Of a stretch of DNA of 61,089 bases, positions 47,814 through 56,887 are shown in pieces. The notes below the pieces were generated by a model, which did no database searches, had not been told where the DNA came from, and saw only the letters and a program-made list of their open reading frames with translations. The translations under genes and the position numbers were made by a program. The stretch comes from a virus. The stretch is from positions 1 through 61,089 of the IMG/VR virus record IMGVR_UViG_3300031658_000007. One strand, given 5' to 3'. Within the stretch, counting starts at the first letter, position 1, and every line of letters starts with the position of its first letter.

Positions 47814-48617
47814 ATGACAAACCCACTACACTACGATAACAGTGTCAATTACTTACCAGATAACTGTGTATTAAAAATTAGCCCAAGCAAATTTAGCAAG
47901 TTTGTTAATAGTAAACATAACTGGTACAGAGAAGAAGTTTTAAAAGAAGAAGGGTTCACCTACAGCACAGCATCAGTATTAGGAACTGTAGTTCACTATG
48001 TTGCTGAAGTAGTAGGAAAAAAAGGAAATATCAGTAAAGATTCTATTTATAGCTATATAGATTCTTTTGAAGAAAACGATGATTACTGTAAAGAAACCGT
48101 GCTATCTAACTTTGAATCAATGTCAAGTGTGCTAGTTAACCAGTACATACTATCTAATATGGATAACTTCTTAGAAGTAGAATCTAAAGTGTTCGCAGAA
48201 ATTAAGGATAGCTACTACGCAGCTGGAACACTGGACATACTTTTAGGCACTAAAGACGACTGTATGGTAGGTGACTACAAAACGTATAACAGTAAGTACC
48301 CACCAAAGACTATACCTAGACACTATAAGTACCAGTTGCTTGTGTACGCGTATATTCTAACAAAGCTAGGGTATACGGTAAGTCGTGTACAGCTTATATA
48401 CGTTAATAGGCATATTGATGGTGGTGTTAGTGAAAAAACAGGTAAACCTTTAAAATCTTACCCTCCTGAAGTTGCTGTATTAACAGAAGTAATAACAGAA
48501 GAAGACATAGCATTTATAACATCTCTACTTGAGCTGGCTGTGGAATCTTGTGTTAGTACCATAAAGTATCCAAATCTTACACACGTAATTTGGCAAGACA
48601 TGAGGCTTAAACAATGA
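47814..48617 (+). CDS. PD-(D/E)XK exonuclease (RecB/Cas4-like)
   Basis: A 267-residue protein. His61 in Gly-Thr-Val-Val-His, Asp141 in Gly-Thr-Leu-Asp, and Asp154-Tyr-Lys156, followed by Gln-Leu-Leu-Val-Tyr-Ala-Tyr, give the RecB-nuclease-type active site in the correct order. No iron-sulfur Cys cluster is visible, so it is not a typical Cas4. Probably resects or degrades DNA during replication or recombination, with the adjacent Sak4-like ATPase. Confidence 0.78.
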   Translation: MTNPLHYDNSVNYLPDNCVLKISPSKFSKFVNSKHNWYREEVLKEEGFTYSTASVLGTVVHYVAEVVGKKGNISKDSIYSYIDSFEENDDYCKETVLSNFESMSSVLVNQYILSNMDNFLEVESKVFAEIKDSYYAAGTLDILLGTKDDCMVGDYKTYNSKYPPKTIPRHYKYQLLVYAYILTKLGYTVSRVQLIYVNRHIDGGVSEKTGKPLKSYPPEVAVLTEVITEEDIAFITSLLELAVESCVSTIKYPNLTHVIWQDMRLKQ

Positions 48618-48787
48618 GTAGTAGACACGAACCAGCAGGTACACGAAGCTATGATAGCAACCCTAGATCACCATACTATGATGAACCTGATGATCAGGCA
48701 GCGTATGAATTAGCTAGGGAACAAGAACTTATAGCAAAGGCTGAAACACAAGAAGAAGAAAGACTAGACATATATTTATTTGAATAA
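48614..48787 (+). CDS. Small acidic protein, 57 aa
   Basis: Overlaps the nuclease stop by 4 nt. Pro/Tyr/Asp-rich front, then a Glu/Ala helix (Ala-Arg-Glu-Gln-Glu-Leu-Ile). No family recognised. Confidence 0.5.
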   Translation: MSSRHEPAGTRSYDSNPRSPYYDEPDDQAAYELAREQELIAKAETQEEERLDIYLFE

Positions 48788-48804
48788 CACAGGAGAGAAC
48801 AATA

Positions 48805-49542
48805 ATGGGTGCTAAAATACTAATAAATGGTATTAGTGGTTCAGGCAAAACCACTTTAATGAAATCACTAACAAATACTTTCGTAGTATCAAGAGACGGA
48901 AAAGCTTTTCCTTTTAACATACCACACATGCTAGTTCCTACATTCTACAGTATGAATGCACTTATTAACGGTGGAGTAGTAAAGAGTGAAGGAGAAGAAA
49001 TTGAAGTTGAAGGTTTCTTTGACAAGCTAGAGAAGTACAAGGAAGTTATAGGAGACTACCCTAAAACTATAGCTATAGATTCTGCGTCTAAACTAATGCA
49101 GGATATTATTGATTTTTCAAACTTAAACTTTACTAACTTCGATATTCATTCACATATTAATAAAGAAGTAGCTGTGTTCACATCGTTTGTGCAAGAAGAT
49201 CTTGTAGCTAATGGTATAAACGTAGTTATTCTTAATCATGTAATGGATAACGACAAAAAAGGTTTAGTACCTATCGGTCAAGGAAAGTTTAAAGATAAAG
49301 GAGGTTTTTACGGGGAAGTAGACCACTCTATACTAGTAAGTGATATGAAAGTTCATCACAGAGGAGTAAAAAATCAAGCTAGGACTACTATCGCAGAATT
49401 GCCTGATACTCAGTACGTAGAAAACATTGTTGATCCTTCAAAAAGTAAGAAGCTTAAAGAAGGTGAAACTTACTACGATCTGCAGAAACACATAGATTTG
49501 ATACTAGAAACTCATAATAACAATTCTGAGTGGTCGTTTTAA
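48805..49542 (+). CDS. Sak4-like RecA-type ATPase
   Basis: A 245-residue protein. Walker A Gly-Ile-Ser-Gly-Ser-Gly-Lys-Thr (9-16) and Walker B Thr-Ile-Ala-Ile-Asp-Ser-Ala (about 87-93), then Val-Val-Ile-Leu-Asn-His-Val and Gly-Gln-Gly-Lys-Phe-Lys-Asp, layout of the AAA_24/Sak4 phage ATPases that assist strand annealing with an SSB. It is in fact followed by the SSB gene. N4 keeps a similar ATPase (gp43) near its SSB. Confidence 0.75.
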   Translation: MGAKILINGISGSGKTTLMKSLTNTFVVSRDGKAFPFNIPHMLVPTFYSMNALINGGVVKSEGEEIEVEGFFDKLEKYKEVIGDYPKTIAIDSASKLMQDIIDFSNLNFTNFDIHSHINKEVAVFTSFVQEDLVANGINVVILNHVMDNDKKGLVPIGQGKFKDKGGFYGEVDHSILVSDMKVHHRGVKNQARTTIAELPDTQYVENIVDPSKSKKLKEGETYYDLQKHIDLILETHNNNSEWSF

Positions 49543-49769
49543 TGCGTACCGTAGAGCAAGTGGAGTATGTAATAACTAATTCTTCATTTGTTGAAATAGA
49601 TAACTACTTTTATCGTGTAGAGTCTTACACTTCAGACACAGAAGAAAAAATGTTGTATTTATTTGATGAAGACGGAGGTGAAGAAGTAATATATGACTTA
49701 AACAATGAACAAGACATGAATATTCTGCAGTACGCAGGTTTCTACGAAATACGATTAATAGATGTTTAA
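49542..49769 (+). CDS. Small acidic protein, 75 aa
   Basis: ATG 49542 overlaps the ATPase stop (TAATG). Beta-rich and acidic (Tyr-Phe-Tyr-Arg-Val-Glu, Asp-Glu-Asp-Gly-Gly-Glu-Glu). No family recognised. Confidence 0.55.
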   Translation: MRTVEQVEYVITNSSFVEIDNYFYRVESYTSDTEEKMLYLFDEDGGEEVIYDLNNEQDMNILQYAGFYEIRLIDV

Positions 49770-49774
49770 TGGCA

Positions 49775-49849
49775 GGTAGGAAAGACTACCAAGAAGTTAG
49801 CAGTAACAACGGGAATTTTCCCTTAATCCTACAATGGAACTAAGTTCCA
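49775..49849 (+). other. Three hairpins in the SSB leader
   Basis: GGTAG-GAAAGA-CTACC (49775-49790), GGGAA-TT-TTCCC (49811-49822) and TGGAAC-TAA-GTTCCA (49835-49849), the last with a 3-base loop and 14 bases before the SSB start. They could be autoregulatory, since SSB proteins of several phages repress their own translation, or promoter elements. Confidence 0.5.
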
Positions 49850-49862
49850 CAGGAAAAAAATC

Positions 49863-50549
49863 ATGGCATTTGCAACACAAAGTACAAATAAAGAAGATAT
49901 CAAACAATCAGGAAGTAGCTACATTAGTGGTTCAGGATTTTATCCTGTAAACATTCTTGCACCTTTCGTAGACACTAATGCTAGTGACTCTAGCGTGGTA
50001 AACTTTTTTGTAGAGCATAAAGGACAACAGCAGGTAATCTACGGAAATTTACGTGTAACTAACAACGGTGGACTAGAAAACAAGTTCGGTATGAAAGTGT
50101 TTAACCAACTTCTTGTCATTGCTGAAGTGCAAGAGGTTACTGACCCAGTAGAAGCTGATTTGCCAATAGGAAAAGGAGCCTCTGAAAAAACTGTAGCTGT
50201 GCTAGAAGACCTAGCTGACCAAGAAGTTATGATGCGTATACAAATGGAATACTCTGTATTTGATCATAAAATCAAAGAGAAAAAAATCATTAAAGCATTT
50301 TACCGTGCTGGAGATAATGCTACAGCTGAAGAAATAGTTAATGATAATAATCACGGAGATAGCTACAAAAAAGATCTGGATTCTGCCAATAGAGTAACAT
50401 ATAAAAATGATCTTACTGAAGAAGACATTAAACTATGGGTTACTGGTGGTCGTAAGGGTGGTGTGCCAAGGGCTGTAACAGAGTCAAAAGAACCTTCTTT
50501 TGGTGCAGCTAAGCCTTTTGGGGCAAAAAAGACTTTCGGTAAAAAGTAG
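49863..50549 (+). CDS. Single-stranded DNA binding protein (N4 SSB-like)
   Basis: A 228-residue protein. Tyr-Ile-Ser-Gly-Ser-Gly-Phe-Tyr-Pro-Val-Asn-Ile, Val-Asn-Phe-Phe-Val, Gln-Gln-Val-Ile-Tyr-Gly-Asn-Leu-Arg-Val and Gly-Met-Lys-Val-Phe-Asn-Gln-Leu follow the conserved N4-like SSB pattern. The tail is basic and ends Phe-Gly-Lys-Lys rather than in the acidic tip of bacterial SSB. N4 SSB's C-terminal residues activate late sigma70 promoters, so the same dual role (replication and late transcription) is likely. Confidence 0.75.
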   Translation: MAFATQSTNKEDIKQSGSSYISGSGFYPVNILAPFVDTNASDSSVVNFFVEHKGQQQVIYGNLRVTNNGGLENKFGMKVFNQLLVIAEVQEVTDPVEADLPIGKGASEKTVAVLEDLADQEVMMRIQMEYSVFDHKIKEKKIIKAFYRAGDNATAEEIVNDNNHGDSYKKDLDSANRVTYKNDLTEEDIKLWVTGGRKGGVPRAVTESKEPSFGAAKPFGAKKTFGKK

Positions 50550-50550
50550 T

Positions 50551-50712
50551 TTGTACCTGATAGTTACTGCGCTAAAAACTGCGGTTGTTTTGATTATCGC
50601 AGCTTTTGCAATATTTCTATCTGTCTACTCTGGTTACATAATAACTTTTGTAGGGGTACTGACAGTTATAGGTTTTTTAACTTTTATAGTTTTACATAAA
50701 GCTAAAACTTAA
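50551..50712 (+). CDS. Small two-TM protein, 53 aa, TTG start
   Basis: The frame from TTG 50551, right after the SSB stop, gives two hydrophobic segments with a short Ser-Gly-Tyr turn and a basic end (His-Lys-Ala-Lys-Thr). A longer version would overlap the SSB. The last rightward gene before the terminator. Confidence 0.45.
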   Translation: MYLIVTALKTAVVLIIAAFAIFLSVYSGYIITFVGVLTVIGFLTFIVLHKAKT

Positions 50713-50719
50713 AGTATAT

Positions 50720-50746
50720 AAGTGGGGTGTAAAACCCCCACTTTTA
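50720..50746. terminator. Bidirectional terminator between convergent halves
   Basis: AGTGGGG (50721-50727) pairs with CCCCACT (50736-50742), flanked by A/T-rich runs on both sides (TTTTAT rightward, TTATAT leftward). It separates the end of the middle genes from the stop of the virion polymerase gene, which lies within it. Confidence 0.8.
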
Positions 50747-53700
50747 TATTATGCTTTTCATTCCTATGTAGTTCCAAGGATTCTGGAATATGCCAGTAAA
50801 AGAAGTATGCATGTTCCAAACATTTGAATCCCATATTTGTTGTGCATTAAGATTAAAGTAGTTTTCAATTGCCAGTTCTGTACCAAAACTAACTGGCTTG
50901 TTTTTAACCATTCTGTATATTGCTTTCTGTATACGAAGTCCATAGTTAGGAAAGGGAATAATTCCTACGTCACTAAGTTGTTTTATCTTTAATGGTAGAA
51001 CTTCCTTATAATCAGGAAAGGAGTCTGTAACCTCTAACTCAGCTTTCTTAGGGTCCATATCTTTAACTCCTACAAGATGCCTGTAATAAGTTTCTTTAGC
51101 TAGTATGTCTGTAAGATCAGTCATATGACTGCCTAGTTTTACAAACTCACTGTCAGGGCTATTAAGGTACTGGTGCAGGTAACTAATTAAATCATCTTCT
51201 GACTTAATGTCTTTAAGTCTTTTAGCAATTCTATTAAGCTCAGTCTCAACATTTTTAGTAGAGTCAAGGCTTCCAAACACAGGACTCAGAGTTTCTAAAA
51301 ATTCTTCTAGTCCTACATTCCATCTAGAAAAGTTCATAATGAATTTACCTATATCATTATTTTTACCTTTGTTATCTTGAAATATGGTTTTTAAAACTGA
51401 GTCTAAGTCTTTTTTAAACCCTGAAGATGGGTCATTAGCATTAACAATTAATTCAGAACCTAGAGAGTTAATGAAGCCTCTAGTCACTAAACCATTAGAA
51501 GGATGAGCTTTCAACTTATCATTTAAAAGTTTAATTTTCTTTTGCAAAGATTTATCATCAGGTCTAGCGTAACCTCTTACTCTAAGTTGTGTAAGTTCAT
51601 TTTTAATCTTTTGATAACCATCGAATTCGCTACTAATTAACCTGTAACTTTTCTGTATCTCTAGAGGGTCTACACCCATTACAGACAAGTATGACAAATT
51701 AGACATGTTATCTGCTGCTATTTTGGCTGGGTTTAAAATAACCATACTAATCTTAGCACCAGTTACAAAACTTTTAGTAATACGTAATGCCCATTTTAAC
51801 TTTGGGTCTGTAGCAATAGAGCTTTCAGTAGCACCTACTAGCCAATAGTTTATATCTTTCCTAACGTATTGAACTCTAGATTCTAGTGTACCTTTTCCAT
51901 TACTACTTTTAACATTAGATAGTTTCTTACTTTTTGGCATATAAGCTGCTTGAACTTCTTTTGGCAAGTCACTAAATTTAATGTCTTCATTCCCACCTAT
52001 AAACCAAGGATGATCTCTGTTTTTGTCTTTAATCAAGTCAGATAGGTTATCAGTTCCTTTACTCCCTAAATTCCAGTAATTAGTTTCTTCCATTATCAAA
52101 TCACGAATAATATGAGTATCAAGTATAGCCATGTTATGAGCCATAGTTCTAACTAGACCTTGTGAGGCATCTTTAACTAAACCTATTTCATTCTTGTACT
52201 TTGTCTCTAGTATGTACTTATACTTATCACCAATTTTTACTACTCTAGGGTCATGTCTCATTTCCTTACCAACAACAATGTCAGTACTTTGAGTGCGTAT
52301 GTCAGTAAAAGCACCTTCAATAAATGTACTATCTATTACTTGTTTATACACAACACCTAATGAATTTTTTGTAGGAGATTTTAAAACTTTCCACCCTGAT
52401 TTTTCTTCATAAGCGTAGTTGTTTACCTGCTCTTGGTTAACAACCTTAAACACAGTTTGTTCTTTATACTGGTCTGTCATTTGGCTATCTCTCATGTCTA
52501 ACTTAGGTATTCTACCTTCTGTTAGTATGAGTTCATTTGCTACCACTACATCTTTAACAAGATCTGCCATAGCTGTGTTGGACATAAGTTTAGTAAACCG
52601 TTGTGGACCATCCTCTATAGCTAGGATAGACTTTAGTACTACTAGCTTTCTAGCAGAAGACTTTAAGTTGTCCTGAACGCTAAGAGCATTAACATTGTAA
52701 ATAGTGTCTGTATATACTTTGTCGTTTACGTTTAACTCAACTATTGTCTCCATTTTACGTAATTGGGGTGTATCAAATAGCACCTCTAGTGCTTTTACCT
52801 CTGCATCAAAATCTGTTACACCTTCTGCGAATAGAAAGTAATCTTGAATCGCCATCTTACTTGTAAAGTCATACAAGTCAGTCTTTTCAACATCACTTAA
52901 CTTTAACTTGTTAAACTTTTGTAGTTCTTTACTAGTTAAGTCTTCTCTCCCAGAACGAGTAGCAGCAGCTAAAGACAAAACTTTATTCTTTAAATCTGTG
53001 TTTACATTAGAGTTTGTAATCTTATGTATTATTCCTTGTAGTGCTTCAGAACTATCGTAAATTCCTTTAATTTTATCTAGTGTAGTCGCATATAAAGGAA
53101 AGTTTGTCCTCATAAAGTCGTCTACCCACTTAATTCCCTCACCAGATTTATTAACTAATGGGTCATTAATACGCCTAGCTATAGAAGCATTCATAAGCTC
53201 AACTGCTCCACTTATTCCATCAGAATTTATAGGAGAAGCTGCAAACAAATCTTTACCATACCAAGTTTGAATTGCTTTTATATTAGCAATATTTGTTTCT
53301 CTTTCACTAGTACCTTCAGCAATTACTGAATTAATAGCCGTATACAACTTACCAGCGTCTACATCATTAGTTACAACATCTCTATAAGAAACAGAAGATA
53401 ACATTTCTTTAACTTTAGCTTTGACAAAAGCAATAACTTTTTTAAGCCTAGATTTATTACTGTCACCTAAAGCTTTATATACTTTTTTAGCTACTTCAGA
53501 CTCAGAATTCATAATAGCTATAAACTCTGCTAATCTAGTGGCTTCTCCTCCTGTATTGTCAAGAGCGTATTTTAAGCGGTTTATAGTAGTATTGTCTAAA
53601 ACTATTCTGCCTGAGTCTATATTGTCACGAAGCCTGTTCATGCTTTTAGATATGTAAGCAAGATTAAGGTCTAGCTGCGGACTAGTTGATTTAACGTTGT

Positions 53701-56700
53701 TAGATCTATTAATTGCCCAATCAGAAATTAAACCAATAGTATAGCTGTGTGTAATTTCGTGTTCAATTAACTCAATTAAATTTTTGCGGCCTTTAGCAGT
53801 TTTTATACTCTGAACACTGCCACCAGTACGATCATCTTTATCAGATATAACAATAGTGTCATTATCAGTATCAAATTTATTCTGAGATCCTTTTATTACT
53901 GTTGAAGAATTATTTTCTGTAAGAAACTTACTAATTACTGCAGATTCTGAAGCTAGGTCTTCTAGTATGTCTGTTTCAGACAAAGAAGAATCTTTAAAAG
54001 ATTTTTTAGGTTTAGGTTTAGGTTTTACAATAGACGTTGGCACAAGACCATCACCTATGACACTAAGAGTTTTAAATCCACGAGACTCTTCTAGTATTTC
54101 CTGCTTTACTGATTTTTCCTTGCGTATAGTATCAAGCAAACTCACAAAATCTGAATCTTTTTTTAATGAAGGATCATATGCAAGAGCAGCCATTAATGCC
54201 TGTTCGTGTATATCAAAATCAAATGCAGCATTAAAATCTTGTTCTACGTACTGACCTTCAAACTCCATAAGAGCAGGTGCAGAAGTACGTGTATCATCGT
54301 GGATACTTATTGATCCTGTTTCATGTTTAGTAGGTAAACCAGCTATGCCTCTGTACTGGTTGCTAGTGTCTACACCATGTACTTGAGACACACCAAGAAC
54401 AGTAGGTTGAAGTTTATCTTCTCTTGTTAATACTGTTTCACCGTCAACAGTATTTTGAACTTCAAATACTTTAGTTAACGGTAAACCAAAATCTTTAAGG
54501 TGTTCTTTTGTGTAAGATAAAGCTTTGCCACCGTTAAAAGCTTCTACAACTGCAGCAGCAGGATACATTCTCATTTTACTGAGAAGAGGATTGTTGTTTA
54601 AAAATTTAAATACTTGTTCACTACGTTTTCTGTAAGTAGCTAAGTATTCTGTAACTAGCGAATCAGTTAAAGTATCAAACAAGAAAGAAGGCATACCAGA
54701 ACTAGCAAATGCTTTTCTTAGCTCGTCTTTAATATTTCTGTCATCTCGAAGTGCGTCTCTGCCTTCTTGATTATTTTTGTGGTCTGTACCAAGTAACTCA
54801 TTAACTAAATCTATTGTGTCACTAGAAACCTTAATTTTATTTAAATTAGCAACTAACAAACCACTAAAAGTATTAGACAAAGAATTGTTAGCACCCTCTT
54901 CAGACTGTTGGTAAATAAAAGTCATTGTCGGTCCTTTGGACAATTCTCTTATGTCTCCGTTATAAAGATCTTTAGATACTAAATCTACAATTTTCTTTAT
55001 TTTGTCATTGTTTTCATTTTCTCTAACGTAAAAGTCATCTAAGTCAGTAATGTTATTAACAAAGTTTTCAAGCTTAACTTTAAGAATTCCGTATATGTCT
55101 TTTAACTTATCTTGTGTGTCTACTTCACCATCAAGTAACCCAAGTCTTTGCATAAGTTTTTTTATACTGCTAGGATTTGTCCCAAGTGCTTGTTTAAGTA
55201 TCAGCTGTCCACCAGATGCTGTAGCGTCACTGCTGACCATATAAGAGGTCTTAATAGTTTTACTACCTAGTGAATCTCTTATACCTTTAGCAGCTCTTAC
55301 AGTAGTTACAATGTCTGCAAAATCAAGATGCGGAAATAACCCTTGTAACTGAGTTAGTTGTTTTAATTTTCCTGCAGCCGTGTCTTTACTGACAAACTTA
55401 TCATACATTTCAAATGCTTGAGTGAGAGTTTTACCTTCTTCAGTAACGTTATCAGAATCTAAAAGTACTTCAGGAGTACTATTTCCTTCAAAGTCTGTTA
55501 AACCTAGACGTAAAGCAACTTTGTTTACGTAAAAATTATATACTTCAGAACCTACAGACATTTCATATTCAGAAATAGTTAAAGCATGACGCATTAATTT
55601 AGACGCTTGTGGGTTAACAACACTATTTTCGTAATATAATCTTGCGTTTTTACCACCAAACATAGGCATATACAGACTTGCTGCTTTTCCGTTAGCGTCT
55701 GTCATATGGTCGTAGTATTCAATTAAATCATCTACAGGAGTAGTTTTAGATAAATTACGACCTACATGACTAGATTGGTCAGCAAGGACAATATTAATTT
55801 TTTCTACTTTAAACAGATTTTTTAACGTTTCTGTATCCTTAATGTGATTTGATATCCATTTAGAAGCACTCATGTCACTGTCTTTTAGTTCTTTGTGCAA
55901 AAGATCAAAAAAACTGTGTAAATCAGAGTCTATAAACACTGGGTTAGACTCAAGTTCTTTACGTGCTGCTTCCATTTCTGGTGTAAGAGTATAAGCGTCT
56001 TGATTTTTTCGCTCTTTTATAGGAGAAGTAGAAGGTAAAGTAATATTACTTGGTTGAGACACGTAGTTAATAGATTCAATCACTTTAACGTATGCTGATA
56101 AAGGATGGTTGTTTATGTCAATAATAGATTTATCAGTAAAATATTTTTTAGCAGATGACTTAGCAGTAACATCAAATGCTTTAAGATTTAACTCTACCAC
56201 AGAAACTTCTGTAGTAACTTTTTCACTGTAATTACGTTTACTTGATATGTCATCAAGATAGTCTTTTATAGACCCTCTACCTTCGTGTACAGAAATAAAT
56301 CCGTTGTCCTGTAAGTTGTTGATAGCTACCATACCTGAACGATAATAAGCACGTTCTACGTCTACAGCAGACCCTTTACTGTCACTTATTTTTTTAAATC
56401 TATAACCTTCTAGATATAAAATTTTACGTCCTATAGTAGCAGCTAGTCGGTGAAGAGGAATATATGGGTTAACACCGTCATTACTAATGTCATTAATATT
56501 AACATTTTCGTTGCCAGCTTTGTCAATTTCACCTTTTATTGAGTCCATTATGTCTTTAAGTGCAATAGCTTGGTGTCTTGCAGACTTATCACTAGTAGTC
56601 TGTACACCATTGACTGTAACAGTCTGTAAACTTTTAACAAAAGTCTGCATTGCAGGTCGGAATTTTTCTGCTACGTCTAAGGATCTATCCAGTTTTCCCT

Positions 56701-56884
56701 TAATGCGTTTAGAGTCTACTTGAACATCTTTAGAAGAGAAGGATTCAAACATATCCATAACTTTTTTATCAGTTATTTCCCAGACATTCACCCTAGTTTC
56801 TTTATCAGTATTTCGGTCTATTTCGACATCTTTAGCTATGTTTCGTAACATACCTTTAACTGTGTTTCTTGGTGTACAGCTCAT
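50744..56884 (-). CDS. Virion RNA polymerase (N4 vRNAP type), 2046 aa, with internal zincin motif
   Basis: Giant single-subunit RNA polymerase packed in the virion and injected to transcribe early genes. Catalytic residues: Arg415 in Ala-Arg-Leu-Tyr-Tyr-Glu-Asn-Ser then Asn-Pro-Gln; motif A Asp553 in Ser-Asp-Ala-Thr-Ala-Ser-Gly; motif B Arg646-x3-Lys650, Met-Thr, Tyr658; motif C His862-Asp863-Asp. N4 mini-vRNAP uses R424, D559, R666, K670, Y678 and D951, the same order and the same motif B spacing. Downstream, His1042-Glu-Ile-Thr-His1046, with Glu in a following Ala-Glu-Phe helix, looks like a metallopeptidase. The C-terminal 700 residues resemble packaging/ejection segments. Shorter than N4 gp50 (about 3500). 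Convergent end gene of the late operon. Confidence 0.9.
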   Translation of the reverse strand: MSCTPRNTVKGMLRNIAKDVEIDRNTDKETRVNVWEITDKKVMDMFESFSSKDVQVDSKRIKGKLDRSLDVAEKFRPAMQTFVKSLQTVTVNGVQTTSDKSARHQAIALKDIMDSIKGEIDKAGNENVNINDISNDGVNPYIPLHRLAATIGRKILYLEGYRFKKISDSKGSAVDVERAYYRSGMVAINNLQDNGFISVHEGRGSIKDYLDDISSKRNYSEKVTTEVSVVELNLKAFDVTAKSSAKKYFTDKSIIDINNHPLSAYVKVIESINYVSQPSNITLPSTSPIKERKNQDAYTLTPEMEAARKELESNPVFIDSDLHSFFDLLHKELKDSDMSASKWISNHIKDTETLKNLFKVEKINIVLADQSSHVGRNLSKTTPVDDLIEYYDHMTDANGKAASLYMPMFGGKNARLYYENSVVNPQASKLMRHALTISEYEMSVGSEVYNFYVNKVALRLGLTDFEGNSTPEVLLDSDNVTEEGKTLTQAFEMYDKFVSKDTAAGKLKQLTQLQGLFPHLDFADIVTTVRAAKGIRDSLGSKTIKTSYMVSSDATASGGQLILKQALGTNPSSIKKLMQRLGLLDGEVDTQDKLKDIYGILKVKLENFVNNITDLDDFYVRENENNDKIKKIVDLVSKDLYNGDIRELSKGPTMTFIYQQSEEGANNSLSNTFSGLLVANLNKIKVSSDTIDLVNELLGTDHKNNQEGRDALRDDRNIKDELRKAFASSGMPSFLFDTLTDSLVTEYLATYRKRSEQVFKFLNNNPLLSKMRMYPAAAVVEAFNGGKALSYTKEHLKDFGLPLTKVFEVQNTVDGETVLTREDKLQPTVLGVSQVHGVDTSNQYRGIAGLPTKHETGSISIHDDTRTSAPALMEFEGQYVEQDFNAAFDFDIHEQALMAALAYDPSLKKDSDFVSLLDTIRKEKSVKQEILEESRGFKTLSVIGDGLVPTSIVKPKPKPKKSFKDSSLSETDILEDLASESAVISKFLTENNSSTVIKGSQNKFDTDNDTIVISDKDDRTGGSVQSIKTAKGRKNLIELIEHEITHSYTIGLISDWAINRSNNVKSTSPQLDLNLAYISKSMNRLRDNIDSGRIVLDNTTINRLKYALDNTGGEATRLAEFIAIMNSESEVAKKVYKALGDSNKSRLKKVIAFVKAKVKEMLSSVSYRDVVTNDVDAGKLYTAINSVIAEGTSERETNIANIKAIQTWYGKDLFAASPINSDGISGAVELMNASIARRINDPLVNKSGEGIKWVDDFMRTNFPLYATTLDKIKGIYDSSEALQGIIHKITNSNVNTDLKNKVLSLAAATRSGREDLTSKELQKFNKLKLSDVEKTDLYDFTSKMAIQDYFLFAEGVTDFDAEVKALEVLFDTPQLRKMETIVELNVNDKVYTDTIYNVNALSVQDNLKSSARKLVVLKSILAIEDGPQRFTKLMSNTAMADLVKDVVVANELILTEGRIPKLDMRDSQMTDQYKEQTVFKVVNQEQVNNYAYEEKSGWKVLKSPTKNSLGVVYKQVIDSTFIEGAFTDIRTQSTDIVVGKEMRHDPRVVKIGDKYKYILETKYKNEIGLVKDASQGLVRTMAHNMAILDTHIIRDLIMEETNYWNLGSKGTDNLSDLIKDKNRDHPWFIGGNEDIKFSDLPKEVQAAYMPKSKKLSNVKSSNGKGTLESRVQYVRKDINYWLVGATESSIATDPKLKWALRITKSFVTGAKISMVILNPAKIAADNMSNLSYLSVMGVDPLEIQKSYRLISSEFDGYQKIKNELTQLRVRGYARPDDKSLQKKIKLLNDKLKAHPSNGLVTRGFINSLGSELIVNANDPSSGFKKDLDSVLKTIFQDNKGKNNDIGKFIMNFSRWNVGLEEFLETLSPVFGSLDSTKNVETELNRIAKRLKDIKSEDDLISYLHQYLNSPDSEFVKLGSHMTDLTDILAKETYYRHLVGVKDMDPKKAELEVTDSFPDYKEVLPLKIKQLSDVGIIPFPNYGLRIQKAIYRMVKNKPVSFGTELAIENYFNLNAQQIWDSNVWNMHTSFTGIFQNPWNYIGMKSII

Positions 56885-56887
56885 AGT

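Noticed and set aside
47814-48617. Cas4 and a CRISPR-related function
   Set aside because: The PD-(D/E)XK motifs are present but no iron-sulfur Cys set and no CRISPR array or Cas genes are in the window.
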